Of a stretch of 64,000 bases of DNA, positions 55,901 through 64,000 are shown piece after piece. A program made the position numbers and the translations under genes. The DNA is taken from assembly GCA_019614645.1 (NCBI GenBank), contig JABWDB010000013.1, positions 5,471,501 to 5,535,500 on the forward strand, written 5' to 3'. The notes under the pieces were generated by a model that saw nothing but the letters and a program-made list of their open reading frames with translations, had not been told where the DNA came from and did not search any database. The DNA comes from Stratiolaelaps scimitus. Its lineage: Eukaryota; Arthropoda; Arachnida; Mesostigmata; Laelapidae. The first letter of the stretch is position 1. Every line of letters begins with the position of its first letter.

Positions 55901-58465
55901 GCTAATTTTCTCGAAAGTATCTATCACAGGCTGAGCCTCGCCATCGGGGACAGGAGTGGCGCGGATCTTCCTTCTGCAGCGCGTTTCATTTTCCGTGGAA
56001 AGAGTGGCAATGCCATCGCCTGCCTAGGGACCATAGCAGCCTAGGCCTGACACCCTGTCCCTAACTGCTTCGCTAATTATTATATATTATATTTTAGCAC
56101 CCCCTACATAGAGCACCATGTTAGGCAATTTAGCAAAAAATGTCAATTTGCGCTGGAAAATGTGATTTTAGCAACGCGTACACAACACTTGCAAATAGAA
56201 GTTTCTCGTTGAGATGTATCGAATAATGCAAAAAAAATGAACACATAGCCCTATAGGTGTTCAATCAAACCCGTAAACCCCATTAAAGCATAGACCCCAT
56301 AGGTTACTAGACAATGATACTAAATATGACCCCCTCCCGAACGAGACACGACCAAATTGGCGCCCGAAAGAATAGCCGGTTATTGTCGGACATCACCAGC
56401 GGGAATTGAGTAAACAAGGTATGAAGGTAACAATTAAGGTATGGAGCCACACAATCGATTCTATTGCGTGGTATGAAGTTAACAAGTATCGAGTTAAATG
56501 CAGTGGTCAATTAAATATTTATAAATAATCCATTGAAGAGTCCTCGAGTTGATACGGCCGGTATGAATTCAGCAATATTGCATTTAAAAGTGTTTTTTGA
56601 GTGAATCATTTAGTTCTGTTTAAATCCGCACCATCCTGGCGGCGGTGTGGCCTGATGAGCTTTTAACTTCACTGGGAAAACTGCAGGGAGCGTTGAGGCG
56701 GCTTATAGTCTATCGTGAGCGACGGTGGATATACCAGAGAACAGGACCGAGTATTAAATAGCGCTCGGCGCGGTGGCGCCGTGGCTTAGTTGGTTAAAGC
56801 GCCTGTCTAGTAAACAGGAGATCGTGGGTTCGAATCCCACCGGAGCCTACTCTTTTTGCAAGTCTCTGTGCTTACTCACTCAATAGTCGCTTCGCTCCGG
56901 TGAACATATAGAGAACATACAGACTGTCAGTGGTCAAGTACATCGTTGTGTTGAGCCTTTTGACAAGAGCTAAAATTATAGCGCTCGGAGGTGCCGTCGC
57001 TGTTCAGAACAACCATTTCGAAAGAATAACAACAGCGTGTGCAAATTTTTCTCTCTGACGATCTAATAACTGCTATACTAATAGTATTTATAAAATAGAT
57101 AATAATAATAGTAACGAATGAAATGGCTCGTACTTTACCAATAACATTTACAGAGCAACTTAAAAAAACTCAGCGTGTTCGACCACTGCACCGGTCGCGC
57201 AACGCCGACCTCGATGTTTAGACCCCAATGTTGATCTCGGTTTTTCTATGCCCTGTATTTTCCCCCTGTCGTTCTCGCAGTCGCTCGCGCAACGAAGAAG
57301 GCAGCGTCTGTTGGCTGTATTTCAAGAAAGTGTAAAGCCGACTGCACATGTACAACCTGGGTTTGGTCAATCTGCTACATCTGTTCAATATACGGCGGCG
57401 CACTGTTGGACGCCAACCTAAACCACGCCCGATAATAGTCGATGGCTTCGACCCTTTTAATCACCGCTGTTTATTTGAAATTCAGCATATTCCGTCAGCG
57501 GGCTCCAGTGTACACTATTCCTGTTAGGTTCTTAACTTAGTGATTCCCATTTCGACGATCCGAAATAAAGAGGAGCAATTTCTACGTTGAGACAGAAGAC
57601 AAGCAGCCATTGACATTGGTCCCACTTACAAATGGTATTGTTTTCACAGGCACACATTGTCAATAGAATAAAACCCGAACTTGACAACTTTTAGTCTGTT
57701 CGAGATCGTATAAGCTAAATGAAAGACAGATTGGGGCTTATCTTGTTATAAATATGTAGAATATGTATGTTTGAATAAACAACACACAATATGTAGATCG
57801 AAAAAAAAATAACAATAACAATTATAAAAGTGGACTCAGATTGTATCCGCCGCTGAAAGCGAAATACATCTACGAACAACCTTCTTTATGTATTCTTATA
57901 TTAAAATTCAATTGTTTTTCGAGCTGACCCTCAGCTGTTCCCCTATGTGGTATGCCTTAGCTCTTAACCTTTTAGCTATTACTATGAGGACCTGTCGGGT
58001 ACAAATCCTGTCAGACGCTTTGGAGAATCTTTGAAGTTCTTTGTCATCTTTCTTTATCTGAAGATTCTTGCCAGGTACGAGTAAGGAAGAGAATAAGCAA
58101 AGGTGGCCCAGACAGGTCCTCATATATTCTTATATTAATTATTCATTACTACTATAATATAATGAAGTACTGGTCGAAACGGACAAGTAGATATATGTGG
58201 ATGCACTTGTAGTCCGCCAAATTCCAGTTTTGATCAACAAGTTCAAACCGATTGCCGATATACATGCATAGACTCGCAACTGACCATTTGCGGTTGGTCG
58301 AAACGCATCTGCCGTACGAACGTGTTGACCTTGACGTGGACAGGTGACTCGTCACAAACTGTATGCTCACAGTCGGAGCCAGATTGTGCGCGCATTCGTG
58401 CATCGTACCTCGACGGGTCAATCAGCTGAGTAACAATAGCGTGCGCCTTTTCGTTACGGGTCGGC
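45652..58465 (-). CDS. Cys-loop ligand-gated ion channel subunit, GluCl-like, 5' end missing
   Basis: Seven exons give 367 residues: 58285-58465, 48383-48606, 47755-47837, 47145-47248, 46576-46734, 46253-46450 and 45652-45804. The phases 2,0,2,1,0,0,0 all close. The extracellular domain has VHVKVNTFVRQM, QLTFRMEWNDPRL, DIWLPDLFLSSE and IPNVLIRIYANGDVLYSTR. The Cys-loop has exactly 13 residues between cysteines with the FPFD core. The second disulfide pair of GluCl/GlyR type follows (RSC...TGEYTC), along with SYAHTTDDLVFWWKEKDP, closest to glutamate-gated chloride channels. M1 is VVKIYAPCLFLVLIAYSGFF, M3 is WIIGCLVIALGSLIEFLIL and M4 is ILARVVFFIAIFIFNLAYFL at the very C-terminus. The M3-M4 loop is very short. 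M2 does not show the usual PAR-x-x-LGVTT pattern. The signal peptide exon(s) upstream of 58465 were not found. Confidence 0.85.
46253..46450 (-). CDS. Exon of the Cys-loop receptor carrying an atypical M2 and M3
   Basis: A phase-0 acceptor (GATGCAG) at 46451-46452 is the only AG that keeps the frame, because the frame upstream meets TAA if cut at the earlier AG. The upstream intron is only 125 bases and is largely (TA)n. After the M1 end VK comes HTVSSVRSLLHLFPTLLLA where the pore helix should be, then DREFANTMVHQW leading into M3. The M3 alignment is clear; the M2 alignment is uncertain. Confidence 0.6.
46515..46566. repeat. (TA)n microsatellite in a 125-bp receptor intron
   Basis: Interrupted TA run filling much of the short intron between the M1 and M2/M3 exons, close to both splice sites. 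Confidence 0.95.
48885..48914. repeat. Perfect 13-bp inverted repeat (hairpin)
   Basis: GTTGCACGCCTTT, a 4-base loop ATCG, then AAAGGCGTGCAAC. It lies in the large receptor intron. The 16-mer GCACGCCTTTATCGAA recurs at 58981-58996, which suggests a shared repeat rather than a gene-specific signal. Confidence 0.8.
49444..49476. repeat. (TC)n microsatellite
   Basis: CT dinucleotide run with one interruption. Other TC/GA runs are at 11042-11061, 14659-14680 and 24080-24098. Confidence 0.95.
51626..51659 (+). promoter_or_regulatory. Core promoter of the small heat shock protein gene
   Basis: TATTTAA at 51626-51632 and an initiator-like TTCACA about 29 bases downstream (A at 51655), 227 bases before the ATG. 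No clear array of nGAAn/nTTCn heat shock elements was found by eye; CTCTAGAAT at about 51570 is a weak half match. Confidence 0.45.
51882..52636 (+). CDS. Small heat shock protein (alpha-crystallin family), two exons
   Basis: Exons 51882-52145 and 52376-52636 encode 174 residues; GT-AG intron, phase 0 (AAG|GTAGTG, TTTTTTTTCAG). The alpha-crystallin domain runs about residues 68-160: FKEDGKLVAEMRLPQDIKPEDVK, then ALKDGRLCVSV, and the closing strand GSLRIEAP equivalent to G-x-L-x-I/V-x-A-P. The usual FxRRF-x-LP strand is replaced by FHEELKLDDS, so the domain is divergent. These proteins are ATP-independent holdase chaperones. The first 28 residues have five arginines, a histidine and no acidic residue (MFSRSLRQLQ...), resembling a mitochondrial presequence. 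The intron splits the domain, unlike the intronless fly hsp22-27 cluster. The gene lies inside a receptor intron on the opposite strand. Confidence 0.88.
52893..52952. repeat. (TA)n microsatellite, about 60 bp
   Basis: Long TA run in the 3' flank of the small heat shock gene. Confidence 0.98.
53455..53571 (-). mobile_element. tRNA-like SINE copy 2
   Basis: Partner of the 20352-20470 copy. On the minus strand it begins AGCGAGGTGGCTTGGACGAC and passes a B-box-like GCCAGTTCAACCCC, so the first about 75 bases resemble a tRNA (A-box-like GTGGCTTGGACGAC). A tail ending TGATTGTGATTAAATAAA follows. A Pol III origin is inferred from this shape. Confidence 0.6.
53812..53945 (-). mobile_element. Non-LTR retrotransposon 3' end remnant
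   Basis: The minus strand reads the degraded ORF2 end (GCAGCGCCTTTGCTTCGCTG), then CCTGACACCCTGTCCCCAAC and AATTATT, matching the end of the 55.6-56.1 kb copy. Confidence 0.7.
55560..56078 (+). pseudogene. Non-LTR retrotransposon ORF2 C-terminus, degenerate
   Basis: A broken reading frame covers the C-terminal tail of a LINE-type polyprotein. One frame has CLTLRPFYRGQHLVWDS and another has YADFQVTHVIPLATFETL, then ANFLESIYHRLSLAIGD and SGNAIACLGT. This is the pattern LxPFxxGRxLxWDxT ... YxxL...PxAxET ... LxxRLxxxxGD ... QRxxxAIQRGNAxxxLG seen at the end of many such ORF2 proteins. A frameshift after WDS and substitutions in the QRLSLAVQRGNA motif show it is dead. It ends with TGACACCCTGTCCCTAACTG. 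Confidence 0.8.
56775..56848 (+). tRNA. tRNA-Thr (anticodon AGT)
   Basis: Full cloverleaf: acceptor GGCGCCG/CGGAGCC, D-arm GCTT...AAGC, anticodon stem CCTGT/ACAGG with loop CTAGTAA (anticodon AGT, read as IGU), variable AGATC, T-arm GTGGG TTCGAAT CCCAC, discriminator T. A Pol III terminator run (TTTTT) follows at 56852. Very close to animal tRNA-Thr-AGT. The fourth acceptor pair is G:A, where the common form has G:U. Lies on the opposite strand inside the receptor intron. Confidence 0.96.
56852..56856 (+). terminator. RNA polymerase III terminator of tRNA-Thr
   Basis: Run of five T residues starting four bases after the mature 3' end. Confidence 0.85.
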
Positions 58466-59221
58466 CTGAAATTAACACACGATGTGAGAGGTGGTCTGTG
58501 GCCAAACAAGACGTTCCTATGCGATTCGCCTATACTCTACTCCATGCTGGGAAGACCGGGGGCGCGCACTGCTCGAAGGGGTATTTGATTAATGTGGAAA
58601 ATATTTTGAAATAGGCGAATTTTAGTCGTTGTTCCGGTTAATGATGATGCTAATGATGACAATAACGATGAGCGTTAACTAACGTTGCTGTTTGAAGGTG
58701 ATCATAGAGCTGTTGTTCATATGTTCTCAACATTTCGATGGGTTTACCCGACAAACGTTATGGGGGAAATAATAAATAAAATGAAATTAAGTGACTTTTT
58801 TTGGAGATAGTCCTCTTCTTTCGAGACAATTTACCAGTGGTCAGTGCATGTTGATCTGTAGGTTTTTCGATGATTCGAAGAAACTCACAGTGCTCTGTTG
58901 ATCGGGAGAGAGAGCGAACCGGAGATACTTCAGAAGGTAAGGGACTAAAATGCTACGTGAGATGCTGGACAACAAACTCGGCACGCCTTTATCGAAGCGG
59001 AGGTTATGCCACTGTATTATGAAACCTATTGCAGTACCGTACACGAACGCTGAAGGTAGCTAATAACCTGTGGAACACCTTTTCATTTGGGGTATATTCG
59101 GTGACGATTGGCGCTGCACCCGAAGTACAGAGTGCTGTGTAAATCGAAGGAGAGCAACCTGTTAATGAGGGGAGGGTCCAGTAATTGCCATAACTTGAAA
59201 ATAATCTAATTAGACGGCCAT

Positions 59222-59257
<36 letters not shown>

Positions 59258-61289
59258 GGAGAGAGAGAGAGGTTACGATGCCCACTGAAAGGACGGAGGT
59301 ACAGGATAAGTGTTATCATATTGTATGACATTAAAAGCTACATGATAAGGTTGTTTGATAGAAGAGTGAGCTATTAAATAGTACTGTCAGCTCAGTGGAC
59401 AAATCGAAATTCATTCGAAAGTGTCTGGCCGGAAATTATATATTGGAGCAAACCACTGTAGCAAATCACTGAGATATAGCTTCGATTACACATCGAATGG
59501 GATACAACACTTAGATATGAGGTGGGCAGCCTGCCCAGTTATTTGTCGATCAGTTACTGAGTGAGAATGTGATCGGTTTATTGACAATCCCGTATCGTGT
59601 TTGCTTTTGAAAGAGAGTATACATGTAGTCACTGCTGTACGTGAAACATTACTGTTACAGGTGATGCACAAAATCGCAGGCGGATTTGAGTAAGACACAG
59701 GCCACTCGAGTGGCCCGATTTGCCGGCCATGTCTCCTAGCTAATAAACGGGATTAAAATACTGGCCTCAGTTGCAAATAAACCCATGCGGTTACTCAAAA
59801 TATATTCATTCCCACAGCTGAACATGTGCTTCCCTGGATGCTGATAGCTGCATTAGATAGCCCTTGTCGAGCTCTCCATGACAGCTTAGATAGTGCAACC
59901 CAGCGGCTACCGGGGCAGGTTGGAAAATCAAAGGGAGATTAATATGTAGGTTTACCAAGACTGCCTAGCCCTTTATATTCGATATTCTGTATATTTCGGC
60001 CCGCAGCTGTTTGATGGGAAATCTTCATCTGATTTCACAAATCGTTTTGTTATAATCGTTTTGTTGAGCAGCGCCACAATTTTGGCGATGAGCAATATGT
60101 TTCCGCGGCTTTTCTTCTTATAAGAGCACCTCCTTTCAATCGATCGAATTTAATACGCTCCCGTTGTGTGGTCACAGCCAACAGAAGAAAGCCAGAAAAG
60201 CTGTTCCCGTTGAAACAGGTGTGCGCAGTTTCTGTGCCTCCTTCCCCTTAGTGTTAATCGAGTGAGCAGTAATATATCGGTCCGCTAACGATTTACGGCA
60301 CGCACGACTGGTGTAATGTTGATATCTGTTAGATGTCAATCAAGACTCAGCTGGAGATGGTACAGCTAACCGGCACAGTTATTGATCATTTGTTTCCCAA
60401 AGCGACGATGACAGTTCACAGACATCGAGCAAAAATTGCTCCACTGTAAACTCCATAGTAGCTCCAAGTGTGCTCTACGCGCAGAACCCTTCTCTGCTCT
60501 CGCCCTTGACATCTTAACGAGAGGTAAAGTCGAGCTAAATATGAGGGCCCACGCCACAGTGTCCTAAATCCAGCCGTTGTTTGCCCATTGATTATTGGTC
60601 TTCGTCGAGGCGGGTCTCAGCCGCTCCGACTGAACTCCGTTGGCCGACGTAGCCCACACCATAGGCCTGGCCAGACGAACAACGCTGGGCTCAAGGGAGC
60701 TGAGCCGTAACGGGGAATGGATGGCAAGATGTTTAGAGGGAGAGTAGCTGCTGTCATTTTGGCAGCGATCTTGGCTTTTTCGAGACCGGACCAGGGAGCT
60801 GACTCGGGTCGAACTGCGTTCAAGCTAACGGAGCGACTTGTCTAGCAGGCCGTCCAGCAAGACGAGGTAAAGCATCGCCCGCCATCCAGGAACAGGACAA
60901 TATCTGCAGGACGTGACGTACTGTAGACACATTGGGAACATTCTGTCCTAGAGAGCGCCTACAAGCCTATCTGTTGCTGCTACGCCTTTTTAGTAGTAGA
61001 AATAGCAGCTCTATCAGTACGAGTATAATATTATATTATGAAGCTGCTCGTTCAGTGCGAGTCGCCTATGCAAAGACAATGTATTGTAGTTGTCGTGGCC
61101 CCACTGGGATAGAACGATCATGGAGCAGAGCAGAATCAGACGTTTACCAAAGGTAGGAATCGCGCATAGAAACCCGTTTGATGTTTTCTTGTAATTTCAT
61201 GTACACGGGCGTTTCGCGTTACGTTGTGCAATATATATATATATATATATGTTCGACCTGTCGACAAAAACGTGATTTAAGTTACGTTT

Positions 61290-61545
61290 TCTCGTTAGAA
61301 CCGCTTGAATCTGTTTTCCCCCCTTGCTTTTGAGACCTTGAGCGGGCACGGCCTTCTCACTGCGAACTTCCTCGAGGGGGTCTACCATAGGTTGATCCGT
61401 GCCAACGGAGACAAGTGCGCAGGTTCTTTCCTTCTGCAGCGCCTGTCCCTCGCTGTGCAGAGAGGCAATGCCATCGCCTTCCTCGGGACATTGTCGTCCT
61501 CACCCCTCCCCCCCCACCCCCATAATCCCTAGAAATTCCTAACTA
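61290..61545 (+). pseudogene. Non-LTR retrotransposon ORF2 C-terminus, subfamily 2
   Basis: Open frame with LAFETLSGHGLLTANFLEGV, then YHRLIRANGD and FLLQRLSLAVQRGNAIAFLG, followed by the same C-rich run and ATAATCCCTAGAAATTCC as at 1338-1443. The catalytic reverse transcriptase domain is not present, so this is a 5'-truncated copy, as is typical of such elements. Confidence 0.8.
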
Positions 61546-62969
61546 CTGTATGTTTGAATAAATCCTTAGCATCTGATTTCTTGTTTTTCACCTCACAAAT
61601 CGCTGCGTGTACTTGCTAGATTTTCAAGCAGCCGCAACGGAATCTGGTGATGATTGGAAATTGTGTATTGTCGGGGCGTTCAGCCAATTCCAAATGACTC
61701 CAAGTGCCTAGGATCGCCGTTGGTTAAAGGCGATGTTCTTCAAAATAGTATAATGAACAAAATATAGCTATTATAGTACAGATTGAATAAGTTTAGTGCT
61801 AGCAAAATAAAGACATGCAAACGAGTTAAAAGCTAACCTCTCTAGGCTTTCCACCTCCGGCGTCCCGCCGACTCTTGGAAAGAGGGGAACGGAGGGGCAA
61901 CAAAGCGGCTTTACGAATAAAAACCTTTTTGTGGAAAAGGTATGAATTAAATGTACAGTTGCTTGCAGCTATCAGGGAAATCTCGTCATCGAGTTCGTTT
62001 GCTTAGTTCCTCACGGAGAATACAATCTCGTCATACCACCGGCATAGGCGAGCTGATCACAATGACATCGTTTTGTCAGAACCCACTTTATAGGCTGCGC
62101 GATCCGTGACGTCATTCCGTATGACGAAGCACGTGCAGTACCCCCGCGCTGCGTGACCCGTAGCGGGGTTGATGATCAGAGAACAGGGTCTCTCATGTGG
62201 GGCACTCACTAAAAACGACATCGGCTCTGGCCGACTGACAACTATGGCTTATCGACGGCTATGCCATCTTTAACTTATACGCATTGTACATGCTGAAACT
62301 ATGTTCGAAATGGAAGTCTATCGGCAATTAGCTAACATGAGAAAATGATGGGTTTTAGAGTCCATGGTCATCTTATGCACTGCACTATATTTCGTCCATG
62401 GTTTGCACACGGGTGTAATATACAAGTGTCTTCCTTTGGAAAAAGGTGTCCAAGAGACCAATGTCGGTTTCGGCACAAAGCAGTTGCAAATTAGATTTTA
62501 CCAGAGGAGATATAGTATGCATTGATACTGCTTGAAAAAAGAGTACAATCGATACAGGTGACACCCTTCATTGTCGTCGAGGTTGACGCATAGATTCAGA
62601 AAACGAGGAATTGATGCTAGGTGAAATTTCCTTTACGTCCCCGCAGATTGACGGCGAAATTGCGTTATTCGCACTTGTATACGTGGGATTTTAGCAGTGG
62701 TGACTTAGCAGATGAACAAGGAAGCGCTTCGTAGAGCCGCCGCAAGCTAAAGCTGGACGATTTACAGTTACCACATCACCCTCACTAATTGATTTGCATG
62801 GTCCTCGAAAAATTTGCACTTTTGCTAATGAACACCACGGGTCCGTAACTTAACACGCGTGACACGTATTTAGCACGCACCCTCCCATTTACAAGTCGCG
62901 GACGCCGGATCCCCTACATATGTATATGGTGGGGGCTTCATTTACCGTCGAAGCAATGATGCGTCCTTG

Positions 62970-62998
62970 GAACGCGACTAGTTGACACCCTGTCGCTC
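62970..62998 (+). mobile_element. Short retrotransposon 3'-terminal fragment
   Basis: TTGACACCCTGTCGCTCTAG resembles the terminal motif of the other copies. Very short and tentative. Confidence 0.25.
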
Positions 62999-63377
62999 TA
63001 GTTAAACTTGCTCATGGATCTTTCAATTAGGCGAAAATTTCATTTTCTTTGGCCCGTCCAAACGTCGGTTGTGGGCCATAACATCAGTCTGAGATGGTGT
63101 GATCTATCAACTGTACTTCGGATTGACTATTACCACGTCTGCATGGTACCATACAGATTCATAACCAGTTCTATATTATTATTATTATAATCTCGAGCGT
63201 TCTTGACGTTGCTGAATAACCCGTTCATCGTTATCCCTATAGATGCTCACGTATAAATGGACGTTAGCCACCACGCACCTAAGAGAGGCTATCCGGCTAT
63301 TCTCAAAGCTCCGAAAATAGAAAGCGCTGAACGGCACACGACTTATCGTAGGCAGGCGACGCCAGGAGTGAGCTCAA

Positions 63378-63495
63378 ATGGAGACGTTCCTGGCCGGGCT
63401 GGCCGACGAGCTTCGACACATGGCTCAACGCAGGCTCTTTGCCTGTTCGCCATCATCATTAGGCTCGTATGGCCAACACGGTTGGGGACAACCCG
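63378..63495 (+). CDS. Candidate first coding exon of an unrecognised gene running off the window
   Basis: ATG preceded by an in-frame TGA, then 39 codons (METFLAGLADELRHMAQRRL...) to a consensus donor CCCG|GTGAGC. The composition and donor look real, but there is no homology I can name and the next exon would be outside the window. Confidence 0.3.
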
Positions 63496-64000
63496 GTGAG
63501 CAGACGTCGATCGCCCCTAAAACATCGTTGCGATCTGATTTAGGTCAGGATATTATACATCTTGACGTCCAGCGACATCGTAGAGTGGACAGCAATCAGT
63601 AGTCACTCACTTATACGCGAACGTCTCATTCATGCGAATTACATGACAATATAAACCGGTTTAAATTAAATTTCGATTCTTTTATATGAAGGAATTTTTC
63701 CATTTTAATTAATTGAAGAATATTTACCACCGAGATGGTGTTGCTCTATAATTTGCTTATCATTGTACTAAGAGGCCAATTGCACGACGGCAATTTTTCC
63801 TGCTATTCATATCGGGATGCAATCTGATTGCGGATTGCGAAGCACGGAATTCGAGGGCGGCCAGATGTGGGGTTTACGGGCAAGATTTGCACTATGTGGA
63901 TTGTGGGAATTTCTTCAGAATGAATCAATCGAAATTCTGTGAATTGCAGAAAACCCGATTTCTCACAACTGATCGTGTACGGTTAGCGTGATAGGTCTTC

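Larger units (their letters stand above)
48607..58284. other. 9.7-kb intron of the Cys-loop receptor
   Basis: Apart from the nested small heat shock gene, tRNA, SINE, retrotransposon pieces, hairpin and TA/TC tracts listed separately, I see no further coding exon. The phase 0/0 junction across it and the good match of the flanking protein (FDQPQM joined to LLDTQLTF) support it being one intron. Confidence 0.7.
58466..63377. other. Region upstream of the receptor, no supported gene
   Basis: It should hold the receptor's missing 5' exon(s), unless they are beyond the window; none could be picked with confidence. A minus open frame at 60366-60557 starts with a hydrophobic stretch (ALIFSSTLPLV) but lacks an ATG at its head. 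Contains (TA)n at 59223-59253 and 61231-61250 and retrotransposon pieces. Confidence 0.4.

Noticed and set aside
1..64000. CRISPR arrays, phage or bacterial operons
   Set aside because: No spaced direct repeats, no prokaryotic gene packing; genes are spliced and carry animal domains.

Overview
This window is eukaryotic, from an arthropod and most plausibly an acarine such as a mesostigmatid mite. That placement is inference from four things: intron-containing animal genes, a glutamate-gated-chloride-channel-like receptor (a protostome class), very many (TA)n microsatellites in AT-leaning intergenic DNA, and protein sequences that diverge equally from fly and vertebrate orthologues. There are no operons, no ribosome binding sites and no CRISPR. 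I recognise eight protein-coding genes and one tRNA gene. Most multi-exon models were built by hand from splice sites and phase, and the phases close exactly in every model.

Layout. 1157-3261 (+): last four exons of OAF (out at first), with its 5' end outside the window. 7507-9907 (-): PINX1, four exons, G-patch, with an extra C-terminal exon. 15161-18022 (-): ZFR, a 953-residue zinc-finger/DZF protein in one exon. 24373-25572 (-): APMAP-like six-bladed propeller enzyme, single coding exon. 29201-34361 (-): MED25, five exons. 38061-44187 (+): NUP85, eleven exons. 45652-58465 (-): divergent Cys-loop (GluCl-like) receptor whose first exon or exons lie outside the window or are unrecognised. A 9.7-kb intron of this receptor holds, on the opposite strand, a small heat shock protein gene (51882-52636) and a tRNA-Thr(AGT) gene (56775-56848). 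58466-64000: repeats plus one candidate first exon.

The genes are unrelated housekeeping and signalling functions: transcription (MED25), nuclear pore (NUP85), RNA binding (ZFR), nucleolus/telomere (PINX1), membrane hydrolase-like (APMAP), chaperone (sHSP), ion channel and secreted factor (OAF). MED25 and NUP85 diverge from a shared 3.7-kb region. NUP85 and the receptor converge, 1.5 kb apart.

Repeats: degenerate C-termini and 3' ends of a non-LTR retrotransposon in both orientations, two copies of a short tRNA-like SINE, a 104-bp palindrome with a (TA)n core, and many microsatellites. The points most worth checking are the non-canonical pore region of the receptor, the unusual C-terminal exon of PINX1, two GC-AG introns, and the presequence-like N-terminus of the small heat shock protein.
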